A DNA stretch of 64,000 bases from Candidatus Pacearchaeota archaeon (GCA_019659125.1 JAIFVX010000002.1:96002-160001); one strand, 5' to 3'; shown: positions 10,227 to 20,195, numbered from the stretch's first letter. Notes: a model not told the origin generated them from the letters alone. A program made the numbers and translations.

Positions 10227-10890
10227 GATCTCTTATATTTGCCCAGTAAAATCCCTGCTTACGAAGCATGCATGCAAGACATGATCCACAGTGCATATTC
10301 TTCCCGACATAACAACTTGATGTGTTTCTAAAATCAACTTTCAACTCGTTTCCCAAGACAATAATATCTTCCTTGTCTTTTTCGATAAATGGGGCAATGA
10401 CTTTAAAGGGCTTAGAGTAGGAACTTGCAAGAGCATTCATCTTTTTTAAAAAATCCTTAGTTGCATCAGGAAAGCTTTCCCTCCCTTCGCACTTGAACCC
10501 AAGGAAAATATCATACACTCTTTTATCTTGAATAAAGAGAGAGTCTGCAAGGGATAATGCATGTGCGATAAAGAGTGGATTCCTTCCGGGAACATACCAT
10601 TTCTTGCTTTCCTTAGATGTATCTTTAAGCTTGTCAACCCTTTTTACTTTTCCTTTCTTATTGATAAGGGACGTTGATAGGTTTCTCAGCTCAGGAAGCG
10701 CCATCTCCTTGAACTCAGCCTTTAGATTTCTGGCACAGATTTTTGCACATTTCCTCTCTTGATTAAGTGACTTCTGACCATAATTGAAGAAGAGAACGAT
10801 AATATTACTGTATTTCAGCTTCTTTTTTGCATAGTGGGCAGTGACCACACTGTCAAGGCCTCCTGAGCAAAGAACTATCGCATCCTTCAT
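10210..10890 (-). CDS. queC: 7-cyano-7-deazaguanine synthase (QueC)
   Basis: PP-loop IVLCSGGLDS; Cys cluster SSCYVGKNMHCGSCLACMLRKQGF; start at MKDAIVL. Confidence 0.88.
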   Translation of the reverse strand: MKDAIVLCSGGLDSVVTAHYAKKKLKYSNIIVLFFNYGQKSLNQERKCAKICARNLKAEFKEMALPELRNLSTSLINKKGKVKRVDKLKDTSKESKKWYVPGRNPLFIAHALSLADSLFIQDKRVYDIFLGFKCEGRESFPDATKDFLKKMNALASSYSKPFKVIAPFIEKDKEDIIVLGNELKVDFRNTSSCYVGKNMHCGSCLACMLRKQGFYWANIRDPTQYQ

Positions 10891-10910
10891 TGGAAAGGGT
10901 GTCACATAAC

Positions 10911-10920
10911 CTTTATAAGT
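10911..10920. promoter_or_regulatory. Shared TATA-like element (ctttataagt) for queC (-) and 10941 ORF (+)
   Basis: TTATAA centre is 25.5 nt from both start codons in a 50-bp divergent gap. Confidence 0.5.
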
Positions 10921-10940
10921 TTGTTTCATTCTCAGGAATT

Positions 10941-11126
10941 ATGAGAAAGGCAAAAGACCTTAAGAAGGGGGACTCAATCAGTATCGGAGGAGAGAAACTT
11001 GTCGTTGAATCTGTTGAAATATCAGATATAGGAAAGCAAGGCACTCAGAAATGTAGGATTGAAGCTAAAAAAAAGAATAATGAGAAAGTCATTATCATCC
11101 GCCCCTCTGATTACCCTTTTTCATGA
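10941..11126 (+). CDS. Small basic protein (61 aa), possibly EF-P/IF-5A KOW-like
   Basis: MRKAKDLKKGDSISIGGEKLVVESVEISDIGKQG resembles the EF-P/aIF5A N-terminal KOW fold; start at MRKAKD rather than track start 10890. Confidence 0.55.
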   Translation: MRKAKDLKKGDSISIGGEKLVVESVEISDIGKQGTQKCRIEAKKKNNEKVIIIRPSDYPFS

Positions 11127-12025
11127 TTGACATCATCATAACTTCCTATAATGAGCCTAAGTCTACACTCCGTGCTGTTAACGCATTCTTAAAACAAGAG
11201 ATTCCGGATGACTATAGGATTACTGTTGTGGACCCTTTTCCCCATGTGGGGACATTCTTGAAGAAAAACATCAAGAGTAAGAAATTCACGTTCTTCCTTG
11301 ATCCGGGCGAAGGGAAAAGCTATGCATTAAATTTATTGCTGCAGGAATATGCATCAAAGAACACCAATGATCTATTCATATTGACTGATGGGGATGTTTA
11401 CGTATCTGATACTGCCGTCAAAGAAATCGTAAATGCATTCAAAGACAAGAAGGTTGGCGCTGTCACAGGCAGGCCAGTATCTCTGGATAATAGAGATACA
11501 AAATATGGGTTCTGGGCGCATGTTGCATTCTCAGGCATTGATAGAGTGCGGAAGAGGCTTTCTGAACAAAAGAAATTTTTTGAGTGTTCGGGATACTTGT
11601 TTGCAATCAGGAAGGGAGTCATCATTGATTTTCCTGTGGAGACTTCAGAGGACAGCATCATCCCCTATCTTTTCTGGAAGAAGAAATACAGAATTGAGTA
11701 TGCAAAGAATGCTGAAGTCTATGTTAAGAATCCGAGTACATGGAAGGACTGGCTGACACAGAAGGTAAGAAATATTAAGGCTCATGAGAACTTGAATGCT
11801 ATTGCTCCCGGCATGCCACGGACAAAATCATTATTCAATGAAATTAAGGAAGGTGCGTTCTTTACATTGAAACAGCCAAAGAATTTCAAGCAAGCCTGGT
11901 GGATGCTCGAGCTCTATTTTGCACGATTATATATCTATTACAAGGCATTCAGTGAACTGCGGAAGAAGAGATATGCAGACGGATGGCGAGACATTGCAAC
12001 TCCCTCTACAAAAACTCTAGATTAG
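11123..12025 (+). CDS. Glycosyltransferase family 2
   Basis: IDIIITSYNEPKSTLRAVNAFLKQ, LTDGDVYVS, CSGYLFAIRKGVI. Confidence 0.87.
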   Translation: MIDIIITSYNEPKSTLRAVNAFLKQEIPDDYRITVVDPFPHVGTFLKKNIKSKKFTFFLDPGEGKSYALNLLLQEYASKNTNDLFILTDGDVYVSDTAVKEIVNAFKDKKVGAVTGRPVSLDNRDTKYGFWAHVAFSGIDRVRKRLSEQKKFFECSGYLFAIRKGVIIDFPVETSEDSIIPYLFWKKKYRIEYAKNAEVYVKNPSTWKDWLTQKVRNIKAHENLNAIAPGMPRTKSLFNEIKEGAFFTLKQPKNFKQAWWMLELYFARLYIYYKAFSELRKKRYADGWRDIATPSTKTLD

Positions 12026-12430
12026 TTTTAAGACTTCCTTGATTTTGGTCTTTAGCTCATCCAATGATGTTACGATAGGCATTGAGGCTATAAGGATAGC
12101 ACTGAGATATTCTAATGCGTCTTTAATGGATTCATCGGTCTTTATTCCTATCGCTGGAATGCCCTTTGCATGAGCATAGCCTAGCTCCCATGCAGTTCCT
12201 GCACCTACATGGAGGCCATCAAGGGACGCTATGACTAGTCTACAGTCCTTAAATCCCTCAATGATGTCTCCCTTGAATATTCTTTGGACGTCATGCATTC
12301 CTTTAACGATCCCTACATCCCGATGAGGAAGAAATGTCTTTAATCCTAGTTCTTTACAGAGCACATCTATCCTTTCAAGCATTTCTTTTTCCGATTCGGT
12401 CCCTATCTTGCCGGCAATATAAACTTTCAT
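12017..12430 (-). CDS. Nucleoside 2-deoxyribosyltransferase-like / deoxynucleotide N-hydrolase family
   Basis: MKVYIAGKIG, DCRLVIASLDGLHVGAGTAWELGYAHAKGIPAIGIKTD. Confidence 0.7.
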   Translation of the reverse strand: MKVYIAGKIGTESEKEMLERIDVLCKELGLKTFLPHRDVGIVKGMHDVQRIFKGDIIEGFKDCRLVIASLDGLHVGAGTAWELGYAHAKGIPAIGIKTDESIKDALEYLSAILIASMPIVTSLDELKTKIKEVLKLI

Positions 12431-12447
12431 GAAATTGCTTGGTAATT

Positions 12448-12460
12448 AACCTTAAAAAGA
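12448..12460. promoter_or_regulatory. Shared TATA-like element for 12430 (-) and 12480 (+)
   Basis: aaccttaaaaaga centred about 25 nt from both starts in a 49-bp divergent gap. Confidence 0.4.
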
Positions 12461-12479
12461 TATTCACGCTTAGGTTTTC

Positions 12480-13460
12480 ATGAAGATTGCAGTCATAAAG
12501 CTAGGGGCAAAGGGAGATGTAGTTCGTACCCTTTCCATTCTTCCCGCACTTCATGAGAAGTACAAGAACGCGAGTATTACTTGGATCACCAAGGATAATT
12601 CACGAGATTTGTTGCAGGGAAATCCTCATATTCATGCTATTGCAACTCTTCCCTATCATGGAAAGGAAATGTTTGACATTCTCTACAATTTTGACATTGA
12701 CAAGGAGGCGACAAGCCTCGCCATGCAGATTACAGCGAAAAAGAAGTATGGATTCTATGCTGAAGGAGAGTACCCTTCAGCATTTAATTTAGGAGCCGAA
12801 TCCTATCTTTCAACCTTATTTGATGATGATGTAAAAAAAAGCAATAGGAAGACATATCAGGAGCTTATGTTTGAAGCTGCTGAACTGAAATATACAAAGC
12901 AAAAGCCCCATATCTATCTCACTGAACAGGAAAAGAAGTTTGGACTTGATTTCGTTAAGAAAAATTCCTTGAAAAGAAAGATTGTTGGCATTCACATGGG
13001 AGCATCCCCTCGATGGCCGTCAAAGGCATGGCATGAATCGCACATTATGGATTTCATCACCAAGGCTTCCCAGCAGTACGATATTATCCTCTTTGGAGGG
13101 CCTGATGAAGTAAAGTCGCATGCGCATCTTCTCGAACGATTGAAGAAAGAAGGGATTACTATTCATCAAAACAATCCTAGAAACAGCGACAGAGAATTTG
13201 CCTCTCTTGTCAATATTTGCTCGTCCATGGTATGTTCGGATAGTTTTGCTCTTCACGTCTCTCTTGCCCTTGGAAAGAAAACGGTCGGATTATTCTTCTG
13301 CACGAGCCCTTACGAGATAGAAGATTATGGCTTGCTGCATACAGTTGTTTCTCCGTTGTTTGAGAAGTTCTTTCCTGAACGCATGAACGAATATAACGAA
13401 GAGCTGGTAAAAAGTATTTCTGCTGACGAAGTTCTTAAGATCGTCAAAAAATCCCTATGA
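12480..13460 (+). CDS. Glycosyltransferase family 9 (heptosyltransferase-like)
   Basis: KIAVIKLGAKGDVVRTLSILPALHEKYKNASITWIT, VGIHMGASPRWPSKAW, SDSFALHVSLALGKKTVGLF. Confidence 0.88.
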   Translation: MKIAVIKLGAKGDVVRTLSILPALHEKYKNASITWITKDNSRDLLQGNPHIHAIATLPYHGKEMFDILYNFDIDKEATSLAMQITAKKKYGFYAEGEYPSAFNLGAESYLSTLFDDDVKKSNRKTYQELMFEAAELKYTKQKPHIYLTEQEKKFGLDFVKKNSLKRKIVGIHMGASPRWPSKAWHESHIMDFITKASQQYDIILFGGPDEVKSHAHLLERLKKEGITIHQNNPRNSDREFASLVNICSSMVCSDSFALHVSLALGKKTVGLFFCTSPYEIEDYGLLHTVVSPLFEKFFPERMNEYNEELVKSISADEVLKIVKKSL

Positions 13461-14335
13461 TAAGTATCGTGATAACGTCGTTCAATGAGCCAAAGACTAT
13501 AGGAAAGGCGATTGGATCCTTTCTGTCTCAAAATCTCAATAATTATGAGTTGATTATCTCCGCTCCTGATGAGGAGACATTGAATATCGCGCGATCGTAT
13601 GCGCGAAAGAACAGGCGGATTAAAGTTATCAGGGATAAAGGAAAAGGAAAACCTGCCGCTCTCAACCTTATCTTTAAGGTCGTAAGGGGAAGTATCATCA
13701 TATTGACTGATGGTGATGTGTTTGTATCTCCCGATTCTGCAAAGAACCTTGTTAAAAGATTCAGGGACAAGACTGTAGGGGGAGTTACAGGAAGAATTCT
13801 ATCAACAAATCCAAGAAATAGCCTTTTTGGATTCTGGGCATACTTTTTGACTGAAGCCTTCCATGATATGAGGATGCAGGAGGAAAAGAATAGAAAGAAT
13901 GTCATCTGCTCAGGGTATCTTTACGCAATAAGAAAGGGCATCATACAAAAGATTCCTGAAGAGATAATGGCTGACGATGCATTCGTCTCTCTTGCCATCA
14001 ACAAGGCAGGATTGCGAACCGTATACGAGCCTTTGGCTAAGGTCTCCGTAAAATACCCTACAAACCTTCCTGACTGGATACGGCAGAAAAAGAGAACCTC
14101 TGCCCGGTTCTATCAATTAAAGAAATATTATCCTATCTCCAAGGCACATTCCCTACGAGGAGAGATTATTTCAGGGGCTCGAGCAGCTTCCCAGCTTCGT
14201 TCACCCAAAGAGTTCTTCCTCCTTTCATTACTTGGTGTGATGAGGGCATATATATGGGGGAGAGTGTTCTTTGACGTTAGATTATGGAAGCGGGGATTCA
14301 AGAAGACCTGGGAAAGAGTTGAAAGCACGAAATAA
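13457..14335 (+). CDS. Glycosyltransferase family 2, paralog of 11123-12025
   Basis: ISIVITSFNEPKTIGKAIGSFL, ILTDGDVFVSPDSA, CSGYLYAIRKGII. Confidence 0.87.
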   Translation: MISIVITSFNEPKTIGKAIGSFLSQNLNNYELIISAPDEETLNIARSYARKNRRIKVIRDKGKGKPAALNLIFKVVRGSIIILTDGDVFVSPDSAKNLVKRFRDKTVGGVTGRILSTNPRNSLFGFWAYFLTEAFHDMRMQEEKNRKNVICSGYLYAIRKGIIQKIPEEIMADDAFVSLAINKAGLRTVYEPLAKVSVKYPTNLPDWIRQKKRTSARFYQLKKYYPISKAHSLRGEIISGARAASQLRSPKEFFLLSLLGVMRAYIWGRVFFDVRLWKRGFKKTWERVESTK

Positions 14336-14369
14336 GAAGAAATAAAAAGCTTCATTTCTACCATTCTCC

Positions 14370-15959
14370 ATGGATGACGTCGAGAAGAGAAGAGAGAAAC
14401 TCAAGAAGTGGCTGAAAGGAAGCTCCTCCATCTATTTGATTGCAATCCTTGTGTTTGCATTGATTCTTCGTATATACTTATTTTATAACACTGCGGGACA
14501 GACTCTCTGGTGGGACGAAGCAGAATATATGGCTACGGCAAAACACTGGGCCTTCGGTGTTCCCTATGATTTGAACCCTCAGAGACCTCCATTATTCCAA
14601 TTTCTTGCTGCAATCCTCTTTAAAGTAGGATTAGGTGAATCATTTATCAAGTTTACAATTTCCTTAATCCCTTCAGTTTTCCTTATATTTTGCATCTATC
14701 TTCTTGGAAAGGAGATGTTTGACGAAAAAATTGGATTGATTGCAGCATTCTGTGCATCGATAAGCTGGACATTCCTTTTCTGGAGTACGCGAATGCAGCC
14801 AGACTTCCTTTCGATGTCATGCCAAACTCTCGCGGTATGGTATATGTGGAAATACTGGAAAGGAGACATGAAAGTACACTCCCTAGCAGCACTTTCGGGA
14901 GTCTTTGTAGCGCTTGGATTTTACTTCAAGATTTCTGCATTGCTTGTTCCTATGATATTCATGGTTTTCATAGCCCTTATGGATAGATTGTCTGCATTCA
15001 AGAAAAAGGGATATTACATATTTTCAGGCGCGTTTCTTGCTACCCTTATCCCTTATTTCATCTGGTCATGGTCTACCTTTGGAAACTTATTTGCATCTAA
15101 ACAGGGATACACCCCAGATTCATTGCAGTTCCCGATAGGATGGTATAATTTTAAGTTTTATTCTATGATGACTGACGGTCTTATAGGTGTTTTATTTATC
15201 CTCTTTCTTATAGGGGTAATCCTGGCATTCCGTTTCGTCCTCTACCTTGACGTGCTTGTAAAACATAAGAAGAGAGTTTTTGATCCTGGATTGTTCAGTT
15301 TGCTATCTCTTGCATTTATTTCGGCGTTCTATATATTCTACATAAAGAATACCGATGACCGTTGGGTTTTCCTTTGGATGCCTTTCATCTTTATGCTTGT
15401 AGGAGTGGCAACCGTGTTCATTTATAAGATGATACGGCCCTATGGCAAGGCGATCGCCGTGATTGTCGTCATAGCCCTCCTCGGGTTTGCAACTTATGGG
15501 CAGATTGTACATGCTAAGATGCTGGATGAAAACAAGAAAGGAAGTTACGCTCCTGTGAAAGATGCAAGTCTATGGATAAAAGAGAATTCTTTGCCGAATG
15601 ACAAGGTACTTTCTATATCCTACACACAGAGCGTTTACTATACGGAGAGGAATGTAAGCACATACTCGACTATCTATAATACGACTGCATTTGAAGACTA
15701 TCTCCAAAAGAACAAACCTCAATTCATACAAGTTTCTATCTTCGAGCCCCATCCTACCTGGATTCTACAAAGTGGAACTCAGAATGGATATCAATATGTT
15801 GCACTGCCTTATTTCAACTCCTCAATCGTCACTCAGAATGGACAGCTGGCATCACTTGACTTGAAGCCAGAAGTAAAACACGATGGTATTACCTTCACCT
15901 TGGTCTATCCACGTGAACAGATTGACTGGGCATTTGTGTACAGGATTACTTACCAATAA
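14370..15959 (+). CDS. Multi-pass glycosyltransferase, GT39/ArnT-like
   Basis: Multiple hydrophobic helices; LWWDEAEYMATAKHW...NPQRPPLFQFLAAIL typical of PMT_2. Confidence 0.8.
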   Translation: MDDVEKRREKLKKWLKGSSSIYLIAILVFALILRIYLFYNTAGQTLWWDEAEYMATAKHWAFGVPYDLNPQRPPLFQFLAAILFKVGLGESFIKFTISLIPSVFLIFCIYLLGKEMFDEKIGLIAAFCASISWTFLFWSTRMQPDFLSMSCQTLAVWYMWKYWKGDMKVHSLAALSGVFVALGFYFKISALLVPMIFMVFIALMDRLSAFKKKGYYIFSGAFLATLIPYFIWSWSTFGNLFASKQGYTPDSLQFPIGWYNFKFYSMMTDGLIGVLFILFLIGVILAFRFVLYLDVLVKHKKRVFDPGLFSLLSLAFISAFYIFYIKNTDDRWVFLWMPFIFMLVGVATVFIYKMIRPYGKAIAVIVVIALLGFATYGQIVHAKMLDENKKGSYAPVKDASLWIKENSLPNDKVLSISYTQSVYYTERNVSTYSTIYNTTAFEDYLQKNKPQFIQVSIFEPHPTWILQSGTQNGYQYVALPYFNSSIVTQNGQLASLDLKPEVKHDGITFTLVYPREQIDWAFVYRITYQ

Positions 15960-15987
15960 AGTTTATTAATAGATTCTTTATAGGAAT

Positions 15988-16836
15988 TTGATGAACTGCG
16001 TTATCTGTCAGGGAAATGTGAAACAAATCCCACTTATTCATGAAGTTTCTAGGTATACTAGAACAGCATATCCTCTTTTTGAATGCACCAACTGCGGGCT
16101 TGCACGACCTCACCCCCTACCCTATTCTGAAACCACGAAGCTATCTATCTATGATGTCCCTGAAAATATACGATTCTTCAATAAAGAGACCAAAACTATT
16201 GAAGAATCAAGTCCAGAATATAAGTATTATTTCAGGCATTTTACGCCCTATATTGATCTTGTCAATAAGTATAACATTCAGGGATCATGCCTCGATGTCG
16301 GATGCGGTGTCGGACACCTTATGCACATGCTTGCAAGAAAAGGGCTGAATGTCGAAGGGATGGAAATAAGCCCTGATCTGGTAAGCGCTCTAAACAAAAA
16401 ATTCAAAGTATATTGCGCTGAGGTAGGTGATAAAAGTATCAAGAAGAAATACGATCTCATTACCTTCAATCATGTTTTAGAACATGTTGAGCATCCTGAA
16501 TCATTCATTAAGGGAATATATAGTATGTTGAACGAGCAGGGATACATAATCTTTGCAGTTCCTTTTCTTTATGGGCTTATCCCACAGATCTTGCGCACAA
16601 AATGGTATGGACTTGGCTATGGCCAACACCTTAATTTCTTCTCAATAAAGAGTTTAAAGAACCTGCTGGAGAGAAACGGGTTTATAGTCCATGAATTCAA
16701 GAGACTGAGTGTTGACTATGCACACCCTGCATTTCCTCGAATAATGAACACCGTTGCCCAGATGATCATGAAGGGTGTTATTGCTATGAATTGGGGCGAT
16801 AATCTCTTTGTCGTGGCGCAGAGGAACGGAAAATGA
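15988..16836 (+). CDS. Class I SAM methyltransferase with N-terminal Cys-pair module
   Basis: MNCVICQGN...FECTNCGLARP; CLDVGCGVGHLMHMLARKGLNVEGMEIS; ITFNHVLEHVEHPESF. Confidence 0.82.
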   Translation: MMNCVICQGNVKQIPLIHEVSRYTRTAYPLFECTNCGLARPHPLPYSETTKLSIYDVPENIRFFNKETKTIEESSPEYKYYFRHFTPYIDLVNKYNIQGSCLDVGCGVGHLMHMLARKGLNVEGMEISPDLVSALNKKFKVYCAEVGDKSIKKKYDLITFNHVLEHVEHPESFIKGIYSMLNEQGYIIFAVPFLYGLIPQILRTKWYGLGYGQHLNFFSIKSLKNLLERNGFIVHEFKRLSVDYAHPAFPRIMNTVAQMIMKGVIAMNWGDNLFVVAQRNGK

Positions 16837-17528
16837 ATCTCGGTTCACTCCTTTCTAAGGCATTTGAAAAATTCCCTGAATGGCCTATAAAAAATGACAT
16901 CCGATATTTTCTCGCCTTTAACAGGCTTGTACCTTCATTCGTCTCTGATCTCTCGCCAGTCAAGGGATATGAATTGAATTATCATATTAAGCCAGGAGAC
17001 ATTGTTGTCGATGCGGGAGCATTTACAGGAGATTATACAGTATTTGCCGCAAAAAGAGCGGGTCCTCACGGAAAAGTTCTTGCATTCGAGCCTGATGCAA
17101 AAAACAGGAAGATTCTAGCACACAATCTCAACCATGAAGGATTGAGAAATGTCATAATAATCCCAAAGGGGTTATGGAACAAGAATACAAAGCTGCAGTT
17201 CAGCGGTTCTGATGGTCTGCACTCCACTCTTCTTGCAGGCAGTAAGGAAACGTCGATTGATGTCGTTAAGCTTGATGATGAATTGAAGAAACGGGGAATA
17301 AGAAAAGTCGACGTCATCAAGATGGATATAGAGGGGGCTGAAATAGAGGCTATTCAGGGTTCTCTCGAAACATTAAAGAAAAACAAGGTGCATGTCATCA
17401 TTGCATCATACCATATCGTTGATGGGAAAAGAACATCATACTATATTGAAGATTTCTTGAGAAAGCACGGGTATCAGGCAAAATCTGATTTTCCTAAGCA
17501 TTTAACGACGTATGGCTGGAAGCCCTAA
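16833..17528 (+). CDS. FkbM-family methyltransferase
   Basis: VVDAGAFTGDYTVFAAKRAGPHGKVLAFEPD, VDVIKMDIEGAEIEAIQGS. Confidence 0.87.
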   Translation: MNLGSLLSKAFEKFPEWPIKNDIRYFLAFNRLVPSFVSDLSPVKGYELNYHIKPGDIVVDAGAFTGDYTVFAAKRAGPHGKVLAFEPDAKNRKILAHNLNHEGLRNVIIIPKGLWNKNTKLQFSGSDGLHSTLLAGSKETSIDVVKLDDELKKRGIRKVDVIKMDIEGAEIEAIQGSLETLKKNKVHVIIASYHIVDGKRTSYYIEDFLRKHGYQAKSDFPKHLTTYGWKP

Positions 17529-18511
17529 CTAATATTCAGTTTTGCTTTGGTAAACGCCCATATGTATGCAACTGTTGTTGCCCATACAAGAGGTGCATGA
17601 AGAAGCCAAGCCTTATCCTTATACTTGATAAGTGGAGGAATACTTTCAACTAATGCTGGAACGAAGAGAAGGTCCTTAATGACTTGATAGACAAAATTGA
17701 CTTTCCCAAATCGCCCCCACATTCCTTGAGACCATTTGAAGACCCTATCATGGGTGGCTCCCCTGACAAAATAGTATCTTCCCCATTTGACCTTCTTTTT
17801 TAGGAAATCCCTAGCACCTGGAGTCATGAGATGATGAAGATGTGCATCTTTTACAATAGCAATATTTGCACCGTTTGGACGTGAAGCCAAGAGATACGCT
17901 ACATCCACATCCCGGCTGTATCCTCCAATACTCTTTAGCGTTTTCTTCCAGAGTGTCAGGTAATATCCTCCCGTAAGAAGAAAGTCATCTTTCGTGTTGT
18001 GGCGGACATAATACTTTCCCTTATCGACCAACCTTGCCCTTCCAAGCGATATTTGCGGATCAAGCGATCCATACATGGCAAAAGGATCTGTTCCTACATA
18101 GCTCAAATATTGGTTAGTTAAATTATCCGATTTTACGACAGCCATTCTGCAGATAGCATAGGCAATGGTCTTGTCATTCATAAGAGGATAGATCATTTTG
18201 GTAATCCAGTCTTTTTCTACAAGTGCATTATCGGAATCAATGGTAACCACGATATCTCCTTTGGCAGCGTCGCATCCTATTGATTTAGGCATTCCTTTTC
18301 CCTCAGGATATCCTTTGACTTTTGTGAGAATGACTCTGGCTCCAAGCTTTCGTGCAACTTCAATCGTCCCATCTGTAGAATAGCTATCCACAATAATAAC
18401 CTCTATCTTATTTTTTGGATAGTCCTGCTTTCGTATGCTCTTAATAGCCCTTTCAGTAAAATCTTTGCAATTAAGGGTACAAATGACAAAACTTACTTTA
18501 GGAAGTTTCAT
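17525..18511 (-). CDS. Glycosyltransferase family 2
   Basis: SFVICTLNCKDFTERAIKSIRKQDYP, VDSYSTDGT, TIDSDNAL. Confidence 0.87.
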   Translation of the reverse strand: MKLPKVSFVICTLNCKDFTERAIKSIRKQDYPKNKIEVIIVDSYSTDGTIEVARKLGARVILTKVKGYPEGKGMPKSIGCDAAKGDIVVTIDSDNALVEKDWITKMIYPLMNDKTIAYAICRMAVVKSDNLTNQYLSYVGTDPFAMYGSLDPQISLGRARLVDKGKYYVRHNTKDDFLLTGGYYLTLWKKTLKSIGGYSRDVDVAYLLASRPNGANIAIVKDAHLHHLMTPGARDFLKKKVKWGRYYFVRGATHDRVFKWSQGMWGRFGKVNFVYQVIKDLLFVPALVESIPPLIKYKDKAWLLHAPLVWATTVAYIWAFTKAKLNIS

Positions 18512-19422
18512 GAGGTCTTGTGGAAAATCTTATTTAAAAATCCTCCTAAAAATCCGAGGCCATAGGTAACATGCACAATAAAGAAGATGAATGGAAGTAT
18601 AAAGAATGCAGGAAAATTCCTGTTTCTCACTGATTCATAGAATGAGAATACAAGGGCTAGTATAACATAGGCTATCAATGGAAGAATAAAGAGTCTGCTT
18701 AAAGCCAGGAGGAATGGCAATGTAAGAATGTAGAGAACAAATAAAGAAGGGATGATAAATAATGGCTTTGCCTGAAGTTCCTTTTTAAGATCCCATTTTG
18801 TTTTTGCAATAGCATAGTCAAAAATTTGCTTCACAAGTGCTTTTAGTGTTGGTCTTCTTCGGTGATATACAAAGATCTCTGGAGAATAACCTACCTTGAG
18901 CCCGAGCTTTTTAGCTTTCTTGACGAATGCCACATCATCTCCAGGATATAATTCCCTATCAAACTTCAGCTTCTTAAAAACTGACTTTCTCACCGTAAGA
19001 TTGACACCACTAATATAATCATGATCTGCATTCAGGTTTAGTTTTGACTTCCTGTATCTCCTATTGACTCCTGGGGCTCCAAATGGGTCCTCAAGGACAT
19101 AGCCACTTACTCTTGCAAAGAATTTATCGCTCTTCGGGGTAATTTGAGCTCCTCCCACAATACTGATTTCCTTATGATCATCAAGGAAAGAGTCAATTTT
19201 CTTGAGAAAGTCTTTTTCTATAATAGCATCGTCGTCGAGAAATACAATTATTTCCCCTTTTGCTTTCTTTACACCATTATTCCTATTATCGGGGACATTA
19301 AGACCCTTTATGATAATCACTTCAAAATTCTTCTTAGGATAATCTAGCGTTTGTATGGAAGAAAGTATCTCTGCATCCCTCCACGGGGCAAGTGCAATGA
19401 CAATTGAGAATCGTTTTTTCAT
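18508..19422 (-). CDS. Glycosyltransferase family 2, membrane-anchored
   Basis: FSIVIALAPWRDAEILSSIQTLDYPKKNFEVIII, VFLDDDAII, C-terminal TM helices; start at MKKRFS. Confidence 0.85.
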   Translation of the reverse strand: MKKRFSIVIALAPWRDAEILSSIQTLDYPKKNFEVIIIKGLNVPDNRNNGVKKAKGEIIVFLDDDAIIEKDFLKKIDSFLDDHKEISIVGGAQITPKSDKFFARVSGYVLEDPFGAPGVNRRYRKSKLNLNADHDYISGVNLTVRKSVFKKLKFDRELYPGDDVAFVKKAKKLGLKVGYSPEIFVYHRRRPTLKALVKQIFDYAIAKTKWDLKKELQAKPLFIIPSLFVLYILTLPFLLALSRLFILPLIAYVILALVFSFYESVRNRNFPAFFILPFIFFIVHVTYGLGFLGGFLNKIFHKTS

Positions 19423-20195
19423 TGTAACCGTGAAAGTAGCGAATCGTAGATTTTTATAAACCTTTTGAATGGGGAATGAAGAATCCTTAACCGCAATATT
19501 GCAAGACCCATCCACGGGCCTGCCTTCTTGAAATTGATCGTCGAGTATTTCTTGTCACTCCATGTTGTGGGGACTTCCTTAATTGTATATCCTTGTTTTC
19601 TCATGGTGTAAAGAAGTTCCACATCAAATGCCCAACGAGTCATTCCCAGTCTTGGAATAACATCCTTGACTGCTTCAGCAGTAAAGACCTTTGCTCCGCA
19701 TTGTGTGTCTCTGTAGGGCATGAGGAAAAGAGCACGTATGATAACATTAAAGACTCGTGAGACAAAAATTCTCTCTGCCTTGGGTTTTGGACTAACGTGG
19801 GCTCCGGCAAGATACCTGCTTGCAATGACTCCATCGTGCCCTGGGAGTGCCTCTAGCAATGCATAAAAGCTTTCAGGAGATGTTGCCATGTCTGCATCAA
19901 CGAAACCAATCACATCGTTCTTTTTCTTAAGGACCTCTTTACAACCCTCAATGACTGCATATCCTTTCCCTCCTCTCTGGAGGTTTATGCTTTGAATTCT
20001 TGAGTTTTTCTTTGAATATGACTTAATGATCGCTTCAGTCCTATCTTTTGTTGCGTTAATGACAACAAGGATCTCGTAGTCTAACTTCTTCTTCACACGA
20101 AGAGATTCAAAATAGGAGGAATAGCTCTCGAGAGTCTTTGCAATCCTTTTCTCTTCATTATGTGCGGGAATTACGATCGACAGTTTCATGATCAA
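19419..20195 (-). CDS. Dolichyl-phosphate glucosyl/mannosyltransferase-like GT2
   Basis: LSIVIPAHNEEKRIAKTLESY, GKGYAVIEGC, GFVDADMATSPESF, DTQCGAKVF, RWAFDVELL. Confidence 0.88.
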   Translation of the reverse strand: MIMKLSIVIPAHNEEKRIAKTLESYSSYFESLRVKKKLDYEILVVINATKDRTEAIIKSYSKKNSRIQSINLQRGGKGYAVIEGCKEVLKKKNDVIGFVDADMATSPESFYALLEALPGHDGVIASRYLAGAHVSPKPKAERIFVSRVFNVIIRALFLMPYRDTQCGAKVFTAEAVKDVIPRLGMTRWAFDVELLYTMRKQGYTIKEVPTTWSDKKYSTINFKKAGPWMGLAILRLRILHSPFKRFIKIYDSLLSRLQ

